A DNA stretch of 64,000 bases from Peronospora farinosa. Its lineage: Eukaryota > Oomycota > Peronosporomycetes > Peronosporales > Peronosporaceae. The position numbers were made by a program, and so were the translations under genes. Positions 43,198-55,050 of this stretch are shown here, in pieces. The notes under the pieces were generated by a model. The model made no database searches. It was given only the letters and a program-made list of their open reading frames with translations, and was not told where the DNA came from. Where the stretch lies: positions 62,001 to 126,000 of the forward strand of contig CANTFK010000891.1 in assembly GCA_947646735.1 (NCBI GenBank). The letters run 5' to 3'. Position 1 is the stretch's first letter; each line of letters starts with the position of its first letter.

Positions 43198-44966
43198 TTA
43201 TAGAGGTACACCAGCACTTAAAGCACTGCTCACAAAGTCCACAAACACCACTCGAAGCCAAAAGTACATCATGACAGCTAACAGAATTGAAATCGGTAGC
43301 GCTGGAAGTGCCTTGTGGTAAATACCGAGTAGGAACAATGTGCCCCCGAGCCCCTAGACAAAGCGAAACACGAAAGATCAATTTAATGATTTTGCTGCTC
43401 CCAAACAACACCTACATACCATGAGGACAGAAACCAAACATCCGATCATTGCCGAGAAGTCATACATGGCGGCTCGAGATACTAACACGCTATAAAAGAC
43501 AAAATCTCCCAGTCCAAGTTTGATCGTTTCGTCCACCTCTGTAGGCCATGCATGATTCATGTTAGCAAACCAAACCATGTCCGAATAAGTAAGCTACCTA
43601 CAAACGCACCCCCTTCATTGGTAATATATTTCTGGCACAGGTCATGCCACAGCTCAGCTTCTCGTCCATGATACCGTTCCAGAATCTGGTCAATGCGGGG
43701 AATTGCAGACGGATTATGCTTTGTGTAAAATTTGATCAACCGATCGCGCAATCCGGCCAGACGAGGTGTCAGGGAAGTCTGACTTGAAGTAGCAGGGAAT
43801 GCTGGCACATCCCCCGGTGAACCTAAACGAAGAGGCATTTCTGACTCGCACTGGTAATAGATATTTTCGTACGCAGGTGAAGCTGCATTCGTTGAGTGAT
43901 CACGGCGAATTTCAGCTTCGTAGAGAAGACCTGCAACACCGATCAACTCAGCAAAAGGAACTACGCAAAGCTATTGATACAAATCCGAAACGTACCAGGA
44001 AGCGGGCGCCCCTCCTGTTGTACAAGATTCACAAGCCACTTCAACGGTCCACACGGCGTCAACACCGCACATAAGTCATAAAATGCAAGCACAATCACCA
44101 AGGCCCAGGTGCTCCACTCCGGAAACTGCCCCAGTTGCCAAGCCATGATGACTGACGTGGCAATCAAGTACATCTGCGTGAGCCACATAGGCGTGCCCTT
44201 CTGGTAAAAGATAGTCAGCACGCCGACGACGGAAAAGTTGTACATGACAAACAAGAGCGTAAACATATCCACTGGGATCTCCATCTTGGCAATGACGATG
44301 ACTAGCATGTTGCCTCCCAACATACCCAACAGCATTGCCGACGAGAACATCATGTATCCAATCAACATCTGCAATATACAACACAAACATTAATCTCTCC
44401 AAATTGTTTACAGCAACATGTAAGATAGAACTCAGATATCACCTTGTTAAAGTTGAGCTTGTAGCAACAGACAATTACGAACGTTGCCACAAGGAAAAAC
44501 GATACAATTGTCAGAGCGTTCACTAGTGCATATGCCACCTTCGTCCCCGTGGATGCATCCCTGTCTGTCTCCGGTCCATAGACTAGATAAGCTCTGCAGG
44601 CAGTACATCCATAACTTTGTTAGCCAAGAGTAGAGCTCCTTTTGTGATTGCAACGTACGCTGCAAGTGCCTTGGCTGATGCTGGATCCACGACATTAAGT
44701 GACATAAAACTGCAATACACGACCGCAAATAAGTTGCATATTGGGTTTGTTCCTTGCAGTTGAGATGTTTTAGTGACGCACCTGGCGAGCAACATGGTGA
44801 CGGCCACAGGCCATACGACAGCGGAGAACGATCCGATTGAATGCAGCAGTTCCTCGTGTGTGAATATGTCTCGTTCTCTGCTTTCGTACTGTGACGGGTG
44901 ATGCGTTCCAGCGGGCAGCAGACGCTCGCGCACATCGCTATCACCGAGAGACCCAACACCTGACAT
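43198..44966 (-). CDS. Presenilin (gamma-secretase-type aspartyl protease)
   Basis: Seven exons read on the minus strand: 44782-44966, 44659-44709, 44443-44593, 43996-44368, 43610-43930, 43420-43538, 43198-43353; all phases close, 451 aa. Diagnostic features: the catalytic Asp in AFYDLCAVLTPCGPL (TM6), the second in KLGLGDFVFYSVL (TM7) and the PALP motif near the C-terminus (HKALPALPIS). Between TM6 and TM7 lies a hydrophilic loop (about 110 aa, exon 5), the usual site of autoproteolysis. Nine membrane helices are expected. Works in the ER/Golgi and endosomes, cutting membrane proteins inside the bilayer. The start MSGVGSLGDSD at 44966 is followed by a short acidic cytosolic tail. It converges with SPO11, 57 bp apart. 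Confidence 0.93.
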
Positions 44967-45631
44967 AATAAAGACCTCGATTGGATCAGAAAAGATCACG
45001 TTTGGGGGGGATAGTTAACGTGTTGGGGGGGGGGGGCGTAACGCCTTTATCGCCTAATTAATGTAATCGCGAATGCTGCGTACGTCGTGTTATCTGAGGA
45101 TGGCTGCATTTCTTACATGAGTTCTAAACAGCTTGGTCTTTGCCCGTTAATCATCTCCTAGGTAGACCTCCTGCCTGCATGCGATGATATAGCATAGCTA
45201 GTGGAGGAATACGACGTATCAAGGCGCGTGAAGCGAAGACCGCAGAAAAAACAGCTTCTGAAAGTTGTAATAGCAAACGAGTAGCGTCAATTTGATGTGG
45301 AGTCGTTCACGTCAAGCGAAGCAGTGCTCATATTGCATTACTCAAGCAGATCTTGCAAAGGCTCACAGTCTCTATTACAAAGGTTTAAGACTACTTGCAC
45401 GTTCACGCTTTATGGTAGCGATACTGCCTGCCAATACCGCATCGGTTGAGGTGAGTAATTAGGACCAAACAAGCAAAGCACACACACGTAGTTCGTTTTG
45501 GCTGATGTGTTTGTGTAGAGAAGACATCTACGTGCCGCCGCCGCAACTTTGTATCAAGAAACAGTACACAATGCGGCGAGGAATCGTACTAGTCGTTGTG
45601 TCAAGAAGCTTTACCATCATGAACACGTGTT
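44967..45631. other. Intergenic with two G-runs
   Basis: Between presenilin start and allantoicase end. Contains G runs of about 7 and 12 bases at about 45004-45036, which may form quadruplex or be assembly-prone. No gene seen. Confidence 0.4.
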
Positions 45632-46831
45632 TTATAGGTGAGCTGCAACATCTTTCTTGTTGCCAATCAAGCGAAGACGGCTGATTCCTCCATCGGGGAA
45701 CATTTCGAGCCTGACGTAATTGACCCCAGCAGGGATCAGATTCACGTCACCTTCCGCGACGGAGAAATAGTGTTGCGTATGTGCTTTCAGCTTCACACGA
45801 GGCAGCACGATTTTCCACTTGATAGCTCTATCCTTCAGTAGATTATCTTCTGCGTTGTCACTATAGTATCGCGTGCCGTACATCATGCAGCTCTCCGGGA
45901 AGTTGCCCTTGAAATGGTTCGTATCCACCTCAACCTGTCGAATTATGCCCAAATGCCCCAGCTTGAGCACAACCCAATCCTTACCAGGCACGTTTAGCAG
46001 CCCAGAATTCAAGTCCGCCTTCAAAATCGCAGGACGTGTCACCTTGCGAGCAGTTTCCCATCCTCCAGCCATCGTCTTACTTCGTCCTGGTGCCATTAAA
46101 TTGCGTGGATGGCCATAATGCGCATCACTATAGCCGACAACCTTCCCTCCGTGTGCAATGCTCACCAGATCAAGCATCTCAGAGACCTGAATGTGCTTCC
46201 AGTCGATCACCACCTCACCAAACACTCGCAGACGTGCGATTCCTCCATCTGGGAACATGTTAAGTCGAATATGCGTCCATGGCCCTCTCTTGGAAAGTGT
46301 CACTTGCAGCAAATTGTGGCGGGTTTCAACGTATCCAGCTCTGAGATTTGTGGGCGGGACAATCTCCGTCCATTCGAAGGACTTAAGCTGTTCCACCAGC
46401 TTGAGTTCCTCGTGTGTCGTGGAAACTCCCATGGCGCGATCTCTCGTAGTTTTAGCCGTGAGGGTTCGCAATGCAGTCTCAGCACCGTGGTCACAGCCCT
46501 GGGTGAAATCCGCAGCTTGAATGGATATACGCGGCGGGTGGTTGCCCGTAAAAAAGGCGGTGTCCACGTCCACGACGTCTACCGCACCGCGCATCCCTAG
46601 TGCCAGCACACACCAGTCGTGACCAGGCGTTCGCTTGCGTCGTGACTCCCAGCCGTCCATCCATTTGCCGAAACTCGTGAACTTATCGGTGATAAAGATT
46701 GGGGGTTCAAGAAGCAGCAGACGACTTGCAGGAGCAAACCACTCATCCGTGGCAAACAATACACGCGCTCCATAGGTGACACTGGCCAAGTCGGTCATAA
46801 CCTCCACTTCATCAAGCGTCGGGGACGTCAT
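45632..46831 (-). CDS. Allantoicase
   Basis: The best start is ATG 46831 (MTSPTLDEVEVMTDLASV); the frame is open further to 46909 without an ATG there. 399 aa, with the usual two tandem allantoicase repeats: the first with GWESRRKRTPGHDWCVLALG and IRLNMFPDGGIARLRVFG, the second with GWETARKVTRPAIL..GKDWVVLKLG and VRLEMFPDGGISRLRLIG. Hydrolyses allantoate to ureidoglycolate and urea in purine breakdown, allowing growth on purines as nitrogen source. Both copies of the FPDGGI(A/S)RLR block are intact, so the enzyme is likely active. It ends in TGA at the plus-strand position 45632-45634 side. Confidence 0.93.
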   Translation of the reverse strand: MTSPTLDEVEVMTDLASVTYGARVLFATDEWFAPASRLLLLEPPIFITDKFTSFGKWMDGWESRRKRTPGHDWCVLALGMRGAVDVVDVDTAFFTGNHPPRISIQAADFTQGCDHGAETALRTLTAKTTRDRAMGVSTTHEELKLVEQLKSFEWTEIVPPTNLRAGYVETRHNLLQVTLSKRGPWTHIRLNMFPDGGIARLRVFGEVVIDWKHIQVSEMLDLVSIAHGGKVVGYSDAHYGHPRNLMAPGRSKTMAGGWETARKVTRPAILKADLNSGLLNVPGKDWVVLKLGHLGIIRQVEVDTNHFKGNFPESCMMYGTRYYSDNAEDNLLKDRAIKWKIVLPRVKLKAHTQHYFSVAEGDVNLIPAGVNYVRLEMFPDGGISRLRLIGNKKDVAAHL

Positions 46832-47470
46832 ACTGTTACAATAGAGGGGGATGATGATGTTGTATCCTACGTGATACGCACCTAACGGAGATGGGCAACA
46901 TATTCCCACTGTAACCCCTAGTAAACACTATAAAGCGAGATGAACCGATACCTTTTCAGTCAATAAAATAAACAAAATATACATTAAAAAACGTCGAGTA
47001 GCTGCGTCTAAAGGCATGACATTATCAAATGGCTAATTTGCCCTTTTCTGCCCCTCTCCACTCTGGCTTCAAGTTGTATCACGCGACCTTCTGGCATAAA
47101 AAGACGTCGTGACGACGAAGATCTGAGATTTAATATGACGTTTTGTATGCCACTCAGCGCCGATCACAACCATGCCCGTCTTGAAAAAAGGCGCGAAATA
47201 TAATTCCATCAATTCTCATCGTGTTGAGGCCCCTCGTCAGTGCGCACGCGTCTCACATGTAACGATGTTAGTATTATTCATCACAAAATGTCACTTTCTA
47301 GGTGCATAAAGCCGTCAACATATTAAAAAAAGCGCGAAAACGAAGAGGCATGCCATGCGCTAAGGCAGGTTTCCTTTTGAAAAACCTCAAAACCCGATAA
47401 AACCTCGCAGATAAAGCGTTTTCTTCGGCGCCAAACCGACACAGCGCAGCACAAAGCACCAGATCAGGTG
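46832..47470. promoter_or_regulatory. Divergent region, allantoicase / DYRK1-type kinase
   Basis: 639 bp, AT-rich, no coding support. Contains a GAGGCCCCTCGTCAGTGC motif at about 47225-47242 similar to one near 28812, perhaps a remnant of a shared repeat family. Promoters of both genes must lie here. Confidence 0.4.
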
Positions 47471-49407
47471 ATGGAGACACTAGACGACGCTAATGACGCC
47501 ATAAGGCCGCTTAAGGACACACCACGCCATCAACTTACACGGGGTCTTTTGCGTACTTTGAATGTTATCAATATGGTGCGTGAAGCGTGGCAATGAAGTA
47601 CCTGTAGCATGATCTAGCATCGTTTTTTTGACTGGTGTTTTGCCGTATGTAGAACTACTACCAAAAGAACAACAAACCCAAGCCTAAAAGCACTGTAACT
47701 ACAAAGAAGAAGAAAAAGTCAATACCTGCTAATTATGTCTTATCGGAGACTGGAGAGGAGACCTTTCACAATGGCCGCTACCTTGTGCGTGGCGAGAAAC
47801 TTGGCGCAGTACGAACGGAGTTTCGATTTTGTTGATGTAATGAAAGAGACACTAGGCTGACACAATTACTGTTATCATTGTAGGGCTCATTTGGACAAGT
47901 AGTAGAGGCTCAGGACCTTACAACAGGGAAGACTGTGGCTATTAAAATTGTGCAGAAGAAACAGCAGTACACGGAGCAGGCTCAGATGGAGATTAACATA
48001 TTGCAACAGCTGCACCTTCCTCAGCACTATGATGCCACAAATTATATTGGTGCGTTCTTTTTGACAACTGATGATGTCTCTTTGGACTGGTATATTGGAG
48101 CTACTCTTGGAGAGAGCATTAAGAGTCGCTCGTTACTGCAATGAGCTCCTAGAGTCGCTTGATGTTGCAATATGGCCGCTGATCTAACCAATATTTTGGG
48201 TTCTGTTGTGATACAGTCAAGCTAGAAGATTCATTTATGCATGAAGGACACCAGTGTCTGGTGTTTGAGCGGCTTGGACCAAACCTCTTTGACGTCCTGC
48301 GTCGAACGAGTTTCAGTGGAATTAGTCTCAAGTTGCTGAGAAAGTTTACGCGGCAGATTCTAAAAGCGTTGGAGTATATTCGTCACCCTAATGTAAACGT
48401 GATTCACTGCGACTTGAAGCCGGAAAATATCTTACTGGTTTCCGAAGCTCACAGCTCCATTAAACTCATTGATTTCGGCAGCTCATGTCTGTCGCAGAAT
48501 CAGGTTTGTCTACACGTACCGACTCGTGGTGCTTTTAGAATGGATCGCTGATGAATCTTTTCGCTATGCTTTCTGTATGTAGATTCACAGCTACACGCAA
48601 AGTCGTTTCTATCGAGCACCTGAAGTGTTGCTCGGAATGCGATATACTGCTGCTATTGATATGTGGAGCCTCGGCTGTATTCTGGTAGAAATGCATACGG
48701 GCAAACCGCTGTTTTGCGGCTACGACTCAGTCGACCAGCTGCACCGAATTATTAACGTACTTGGCATGCCATCGCGCGAGTTAATTGCTCGGGCAAACCC
48801 CAAATATCGACGATGCTTCTTCGATGAAGTTGTGGTGACTGAAGGCGGCGAAAAGCGCACTGACTACCGCTTAAAAGCGCACAAGATTGCGCCGCCAAAA
48901 AGAGCTAATGTGGTGAGTGGGTACATAGAAATGCCCTGCATTTCTTGTAGTTTGCTGACGTTGATTTTGTATATCCAGATTCCTGAAAGTTCTAAGACTC
49001 TACCTGAAATTCTTGCATCTGCTGACAAGTGTGGCACTCTGAATAATAGCCCAGAGCAGTATCTTACCCTTCACGACTTCATAATGCGCATGCTAGACTT
49101 CAAGTACGTTAATGATGAGTTTCTTACTAATCTGCGCAGCACAGCTAACTCTTGTCTGCCTTCTATATTTAGCCCGGATACACGGATAACTCCGACCGAA
49201 GCAATGCAGCACCCGTTCTTGATGGGTACCATGCGGCAGATGCAACGAGATGAAAAGGTGGAGGTACCTGAGGCACAGGGAAAATCTAAGTTTATGCGTG
49301 CATCGACGATGCACGATGTACACAGCCGCAATACCGAAAGTAAAATGCCGCCGCTGAACCGGGCCAAACAGCGTCGTTTAGGTGACAAGTTACCGGACGA
49401 ACGATGA
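47471..49407 (+). CDS. DYRK1/minibrain-type dual-specificity protein kinase
   Basis: Six exons 47471-47575, 47653-47808, 47884-48049, 48217-48503, 48583-48912, 48979-49407, in phase, 490 aa. Before the kinase domain lies a DYRK homology box (LLRTLNVINMNYYQKNNK) as in human DYRK1A. Kinase motifs: GSFGQVVEA glycine loop, AIKIV with the Lys, HCDLKPENILL (Cys variant typical for DYRK), IDFGSS (DFG), activation loop YTQSRFYRAPEV (self-phosphorylated Tyr is the second-listed YxxSRFYR type), and LGCILVEMHTGKPLF. C-terminal tail is basic. Likely a Ser/Thr kinase that autophosphorylates on Tyr, acting in growth control. The start ATG 47471 is inferred from the DYRK box in the first exon; introns are about 66-167 bp. 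Confidence 0.9.
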
Positions 49408-50087
49408 TCACTTGTTGTGTTGTATAAGAAGCGCTTTCCACAGGTCAGGAAGTGGTCATGCCTTGACCAACGACAAGCTTGTGCCCACGTCAGCGGCTAG
49501 GACGAGTCATCCTGACTTCTGCAGTTCTCGTGGCTTGCCACACTGGATGCTGATGGAACCATGACACTAATTGTTTGTCGAGCTGGCAGCTTCGTCTCAT
49601 GCCTCGAAAGAGACGAACGAGCCAGCGATGGTGAAGATATGGCTACATGCAGGCAAATGCACACTGTTGCTTGAAAACGTAGCCGTCATGGCAAAATGGG
49701 GTTCCTGTCGCGCACGTAAGACGCAAATGGAAGTCTCGCGACTCAGAATGAAGGGGAGACGAGCAAGAATGCGCTGAGCTGATGTTACAAAGATTCGTTG
49801 GTAGAGGCAAACTGCAAAACTGAAAGAGTAGCTAGTTACACATGCGATAATCTTGAATCAGTTGAAGTGATCCGACCTATTCCTGCACACATCGCACAAA
49901 GACAATCAAAGCAATACTCTCGATAACGTTTGTGTTGTAAAAGCTTCCAACAGAAGTCTCAGTCCCCAATGAACAGCGCTGCATCAGCGGTCCCTGGAAG
50001 TTCATGTTATAATCGTGGACGTATTTACCCCCAAATTTGCACTTGGTCTCATAGGTCACCGCCTAAACAGATAACGATCCCTGATAC
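49408..50087. other. Intergenic, no feature seen
   Basis: 680 bp between the convergent kinase and eS12 genes. Only short frames without motifs. Holds both 3' ends. Confidence 0.4.
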
Positions 50088-50504
50088 TTAGTTCTCTCCT
50101 TGGCGCTTGAGGTAGTCCAACAGCACGTTCAAAGCGTGGGTCTCTTCACCAAAGTCCGTAATGACAGCGCACGAAGTAGACACGACCTTGCGAGCCTCGC
50201 CCAGAGCGTCAATTTTGCACAGACCACACCACTCGCCGAGCTGCTTTCCCGAGGGCACCAGGATGAGGTTTACGCCGTGTTCCTCGCACAAAGCGCGCAC
50301 CAGCTTGCTGTAGCTGGGCTCATCGCAGTCCTGAGCCAGACAGCACAAACGCGCACGACGTGAGTCCAGGGCCTTGGCAGCCTCGTGCAATCCGCGCTTG
50401 AGACCATCGTGAATGAGAGCCTTCTTAAGCACTTCCTTGAGAGCTTCCATTTCTCCTAGTTCCTTGGGCACCTCAACCTCTGCTACAACTTCCTCAGCCG
50501 ACAT
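50088..50504 (-). CDS. RPS12: 40S ribosomal protein S12 (eS12)
   Basis: Single exon, ATG at 50504, 138 aa, the usual eS12 length. The L7Ae/L30e-like fold is recognised by [42 protein letters not shown], the [35 protein letters not shown] block and the C-terminal [19 protein letters not shown]. Part of the beak of the small subunit. The start is 165 bp from the divergent TPR gene, so promoters are shared or closely packed. Confidence 0.96.
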   Translation of the reverse strand: MSAEEVVAEVEVPKELGEMEALKEVLKKALIHDGLKRGLHEAAKALDSRRARLCCLAQDCDEPSYSKLVRALCEEHGVNLILVPSGKQLGEWCGLCKIDALGEARKVVSTSCAVITDFGEETHALNVLLDYLKRQGEN

Positions 50505-50669
50505 GATTCTTATAAACGTGGAGTCCTAGGAAATAAAGCTTTTACGTAATGATTGCCGACACTTTGACACTCTCGTCCAAGGCGTTTGACTGGTTCAAAC
50601 GCGTCGCCTCAAATAGTGTTTTGTACCCCATTGTAATAGTGTAGCCCACATTACGTTTTCAATAGTGTC
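50505..50669. promoter_or_regulatory. Short divergent promoter region, eS12 / TPR gene
   Basis: 165 bp between two start codons facing away. Must contain both transcription starts. No exact initiator match. Confidence 0.55.
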
Positions 50670-52713
50670 ATGTCACTATTTCGGCTTCAACACGAAAACA
50701 TCATGAAAATGAAAGGCTTGGGACGCCTTTTGTCAGTGGGACGTGTGCTGTGTCGTCATGAAGTACTGACGATGCGCCAAAGTACGTGTGCCCTACAGAT
50801 CCAAAAGAGACTGTTCTCTGGACATAGACCAATGGATGCGTTGTACGAGGGACAGGACTATGATCGTCAAGTAGAAAAAAAGTTTAGTAAACTTTCAGGG
50901 AAGACGCCATGGGAGCCCGATGTCAAGTACTTGAACGGTCTTAAGAGCCGCTGGCAAGGACCTGAACCAACGCTGAATGAATTGGTGCGAGATAATGTAC
51001 CAATAGCTCGAAATTTGTTTCGAAATGTGTTGCAACGATGTTATCCAAAGGAAATGGGCATGTGGAACAAATGGGGTGTCATGGTAAGACGGTGAAGAAA
51101 GAAATTGATTGACTGGTTTGATTTTTGTAAATGTTGTGGAACATTGTGTAATAATGTGTGACTTGTTTGTTGTGATGCAATAGGAATGGAAGGCAGGGAA
51201 TTACGGACTGGCAAGGATGATCTTCTCCAAGGCGTCTCGGATCTCATTTGATGTTGAGTTGTGGACATCGTGGGCGTCAATGGAATTGGAGACAAAGAAT
51301 TTGCAGGAAGCCAAGCGCATTTTCAAGTTGATTTTAGCTACAGATCCGCACAATCCGATGGCGGGATTGGGAATGGCGTTGTGTGAGGTTCAGGCGGGAT
51401 CTCACGATGAAGCACGAGAGAGGTTTCAGGAACTTTTAGAGGAACATCCGAGGGACGTGCTGATTATGCAAGCATATGGTGTTTTCGAGGCCAAATGCCA
51501 ACATGTTGGACTGGCTCGGAGTATTTTTCAGAACGCTGTTTCGCACCCGCGAGCGACAGGTCAAGTTTGGCATGCATGGGCTAAAGCAGAGTATGATGCT
51601 GGGCTGTACAAGAATGCGCTCGCAGTGATATCGAGTGCTTTTAGGCGATATCCAACACACAAGTGGCTCATTTTACTTGGTGCTATGGCCCACTTCAAGC
51701 TTGGCGACTTGTATGAGGCACGTCGTGCGTACCGCCGACTTATTGACGGTGGACTCTATGTGGAGGCGTCGGCCTATAACTCGTATGCAAAGATGGAGGA
51801 AGAGCTGGGTAACGAGGATGCAGCAGTGGGCTTGTACATAGAGGCTTTGGAACAGTTTCCTGACCACGTACCTAGCATGATGTCTCTTGCCGTTTTGTAC
51901 AAAAGACGTGGACGTACGCGCAATGCGCGCAAGGTTTTTGAAAGCGCACTTCAAAAGCTTCAGCACACTGGGCCTGTGCTTCACGCGTTTGGAGACTTTG
52001 AGGAGCAGCATGGAGAGCTCGACCATGCACGAGAACTGTACGACGAGGCTACAAACGTGCAACCAACGGCCATTGAGTCGTGGCGTGCGCTCGCACGTGT
52101 CGAAGCTAGATTGAAGAATTATGAGGCTGCGCGTTCAGTGCTTACCTTGGCTACTCAGCATGTACCCAATGACGCACCTTTGCTCATTGAGTTGGCCAAG
52201 ATTGAGCAGCGGAATGGTTGTCTCCCAGCAGCTCGCCAGGCTTTGGAAAAGGCTCTTAAGGTTGATCCCTCTAATGCATCTGTTTGGAACTTGCGTGCGC
52301 TGCTTGAGTTGCCAGTAGATCTAGAGCGTGCTAAAACGATTGTGGAGAACGCTCTGTCCGCGGTTCCTGAGTATGAAAAGACTAGTTGGAGCATTTTGAT
52401 GTGCACGTACGGTCGTACATTTGCAGCTTTGGGAGATTATCAGCAGGCCGTTGCAGCCTTCCAGCGTTCGTTCAAGCTGCGTCCGAAGAACTGGGAGACA
52501 CATTTGATTTATGCTGATAGTGTTCTAGCACCAAACGAAGCGTGGACAGAAGCTGTGAAACATCTCACGGCTTCGCGCAAGCTGCTCCCGCGAACTGATA
52601 GACGTCGTGCTAATGTTGAGCGCAAACTTCGTGCTGCTGAGGAAATGGCTAAAGCGAATCAGCACAATGCCGATAAAGAAGATAACGACCAGGATCAAAA
52701 CGAGGGTTCGTAA
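50670..52713 (+). CDS. TPR (half-a-TPR type) repeat protein, probable organellar RNA-processing factor
   Basis: Exons 50670-51083 and 51184-52713, 647 aa, intron 100 bp (GTAAGA...TAG). N-terminal 50 residues are basic and hydrophobic without acidic clusters (MKMKGLGRLLSVGRVLCRH), which suggests mitochondrial import. From about residue 110 on at least a dozen helical repeats of about 34 residues follow, for example ARSIFQNAVSHPRATGQVW, ARRAYRRLIDGGLYVEASAY, ARKVFESALQKLQHTGPVLH and ARQALEKALKVDPSNASVWN. The pattern (A-R-x-x-F/Y, then W) is like HAT/TPR proteins of the Mbb1/HCF107 type, which bind organelle mRNA in plants and algae. C-terminus is acidic (DNDQDQNEGS). The exact orthologue is not clear. 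Confidence 0.85.
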
Positions 52714-52760
52714 TTATAGTAAACAAGACGATTGGACTCCCAATCTTGCACGATGCTTGC

Positions 52761-54131
52761 TTAGTGCTTAAACAGGTCAATGCGACCATGGACGCTGCCG
52801 GTGAGCAGCACATCCGAACTTTCATCATAGGACTGTTGGAACACTGCGCAAATGCAAGCATTGTTTCGAGCATACAGCTGAAACCTTTCCGCCAGTTCAC
52901 GTTTGCCTGATGTGCGGTAGAGTACCACGCGCCCGTAAGCATCTCCTGACGCCCACAATGCACCATTGCGAGAAAAGCTGCCCTGCACTCTGTAGCCCTC
53001 GACTTCATGGCTTCCTTCAAAACGAAGAGGTGGACGGCGTCCGTCAACGCTAGGACCTTTGACGCACTTGTACGGAGCCCGTGACGAATAGAGACTCGCA
53101 TAGTTACCACTGCACTGCGCAACGAAGTACGGCCTTGCTGGATGTTTTCGGAGGCAAGAATGCGCCAGCATGTTATTGTCTAGACGATCATAGAGCAATG
53201 TAGCAGAGCGCCAATCCCAAACTAGCAGAGTCTGATTGCTGGCATTACGCTGCTTAACGTCAGCACTCGACACAAACCGTTGGCCATGATCATCGAGGAA
53301 TAGCAAGTCGTGGACGCCGCCGAATAACTTTGTGTACGTAGTAACGACGTCTTTGACGCGGAGATCATGGCAGTAGATGAATCCTTTGTCAGTTCCAAGT
53401 AGTACCGAGTTTGGCTCCGTCGGGTGAAAGTGCACGGTTGTGATGCGCTCGATGTTGGTGGAAGTCGTACCAACATTAGGTCGTCGAACTTCCTGCTGCA
53501 CCTGTCCAGTTTCAGCGTCAACGCAGCACGCCATCCCATCATAACCACCCGAAAGTATTTGTCGACCATTCTGCGACCACTTTGCGCTTTTTACATTCAG
53601 CGAGTGGTGGACCAGCATCCGCTTACATCTTTCATTGTCATCAGCTGAAGATTTCCAGAGACGTACAGTAGTATCCACTGATGCTGACAGGAACAAAAGC
53701 GGGTGTTTTGGATTCCACTGCAATTCATTTACTGCCTTATTATGACCAACAAATTGTTGTCGGTTTTGTCTTCGCAGTGGTATCTTCTTCCGCGAATCAG
53801 TCGCAACATTAATTGTCTTGTCTTTACTATCAAACAAAGGCACACTACAATTAACATCACTAGTTACAGCAGATGTGATTACAACAGAAGTGGACGACTG
53901 AGGGTCTTTAATTGGGGTACAACGTCGTCGTTTGGCCACGTATCCGCGGAATGCATAAGTGTCTTGTTCTTTCGTACAATACGACGAGGTTTGACGCTGG
54001 CGAACAAGACGCTGAGACACAAGCAGACGTCGCTTTTCTTGATCATCAAATGACAGTGCATTAGGAGACGCTGAGGCGGGCGACCTCGAAGGTGATGGAG
54101 AGGAGGCGTAATCTTTGCGGATTACGTCCAT
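52761..54131 (-). CDS. WD40-repeat protein, WDR25/PRP17-like
   Basis: The best start is ATG 54131 (MDVIRKDYASSPSPSRS), giving 456 aa; the frame is open a little further without ATG. N-terminal 130 residues are Ser/Pro/Arg-rich. Seven WD-type blades follow, the clearest being FVGHNKAVNELQWNPKHPLL..SVDTTVRLWKS, SAKWSQNGRQILSGGYDG, VHFHPTEPNSVLLGTDKGFIYCHDLR and GSFSRNGALWASGDAYGRVVLY. Order and wording of the first blade match WDR25 and the splicing factor PRP17/CDC40, so a role in RNA or nuclear biology is possible. It ends in TAA at 52761-52763, 48 bp from the end of the TPR gene (convergent). Confidence 0.85.
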   Translation of the reverse strand: MDVIRKDYASSPSPSRSPASASPNALSFDDQEKRRLLVSQRLVRQRQTSSYCTKEQDTYAFRGYVAKRRRCTPIKDPQSSTSVVITSAVTSDVNCSVPLFDSKDKTINVATDSRKKIPLRRQNRQQFVGHNKAVNELQWNPKHPLLFLSASVDTTVRLWKSSADDNERCKRMLVHHSLNVKSAKWSQNGRQILSGGYDGMACCVDAETGQVQQEVRRPNVGTTSTNIERITTVHFHPTEPNSVLLGTDKGFIYCHDLRVKDVVTTYTKLFGGVHDLLFLDDHGQRFVSSADVKQRNASNQTLLVWDWRSATLLYDRLDNNMLAHSCLRKHPARPYFVAQCSGNYASLYSSRAPYKCVKGPSVDGRRPPLRFEGSHEVEGYRVQGSFSRNGALWASGDAYGRVVLYRTSGKRELAERFQLYARNNACICAVFQQSYDESSDVLLTGSVHGRIDLFKH

Positions 54132-54284
54132 ATGAATCAAAATTTGTTTTGCCACATCAATAATTGCAGCTTGTCTTACGAGTTAAAATAAATTACAGTT
54201 AGATTCTTCCAATTTAAAAATAGACACTTGTAAATTTCACATTATTACGCAATTTATGGGACCACAATTATAAATTTCATTGTC
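54132..54284. promoter_or_regulatory. Short divergent promoter region, WDR25-like / HIG1
   Basis: 153 bp of AT-rich sequence between two starts pointing apart, with TATAAATTTCATTGTC just before the HIG1 ATG, which has a TCATT core as in the oomycete initiator but not the rest. Confidence 0.5.
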
Positions 54285-54635
54285 ATGCCTTCGAACCGTA
54301 ATGAGCCTCCACGCGTGTATGCGGCAGGCGACTTTAGCTGGATGGAAGATGAGCGCTACGGCGGTAAGAAGTCTATATGGACGCGTGTGAAGGAAGACCC
54401 ACTTGTGCCACTGGGCTGCGCACTGACAGCGGGCGTGTTGCTGGGTGGACTGGTGACGTTTCAACGAGGCCAGTCCAAGTTGGGCAACAAGTTTATGCAG
54501 GCGCGTGTGGTGCTGCAGATGGCTACAGTTCTTGCTTTAGCAGGAGGAGCGGCAATGGCTTCTGGTGAGAAGAAAGAACAGAAAAAGCAAACATATGAAG
54601 ATCGAATGAAGATGGAGATTCCAGACGAGGAGTAA
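54285..54635 (+). CDS. HIG1-domain protein (respiratory supercomplex factor type)
   Basis: Single exon, 116 aa. HIG1 domain about residues 35-95: KEDPLVPLGCALTAGVLLGG, a short loop with RGQSKLGNKFMQAR, and a second membrane helix VLQMATVLALAGGAA. The two helices joined by a basic loop and the E/D-P-L-VPLG entry motif are diagnostic. Such proteins (RCF1, HIGD1A) sit in the mitochondrial inner membrane and stabilise complex III-IV supercomplexes. The C-terminal tail is charged (EDRMKMEIPDEE). No cleavable presequence is seen, as usual for the family. Confidence 0.92.
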   Translation: MPSNRNEPPRVYAAGDFSWMEDERYGGKKSIWTRVKEDPLVPLGCALTAGVLLGGLVTFQRGQSKLGNKFMQARVVLQMATVLALAGGAAMASGEKKEQKKQTYEDRMKMEIPDEE

Positions 54636-55050
54636 AAGCTAAGCGTCGAGTTAGAAACAACAAGACTTTTGTTTGGTGAGTGATCTTGAAACGACGCAAT
54701 TCTTTATACGATGAGATGAACATCAGCGCATCGATTGCATCACGTTGAGTCTTCTTGGACCGGTTTAAGATCCAAAGAGCAGATACATCATGATCATCAG
54801 TATTTTACATGAGATCGAGTCACATCGGCCGCCGATACAATACAAAGAGTACCAGAAAAACTAAGCAAAAAGTCCAAGACGCTGCCATATTGGACATGTA
54901 ATGAGTCCAAGTTGAATCAATGAAGTGTCAAATCCAGTTTGATACTTCGTATAACTGCTGTCCATCAACTTTGTTGCAAAGCTATACCTTTCAATAACCT
55001 TTCTACGAGACCGGTCTTCTCTTCGTCTTCCTTCAATACTTGCTGTTATA
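54636..55050. other. Intergenic, no feature seen
   Basis: 415 bp between the convergent HIG1 and dynamin-related genes; no motif recognised. Confidence 0.4.

Noticed and set aside
52649..53122. Second frame overlapping the end of the WDR25-like gene
   Set aside because: Shadow of the WD40 frame; no motif of its own.
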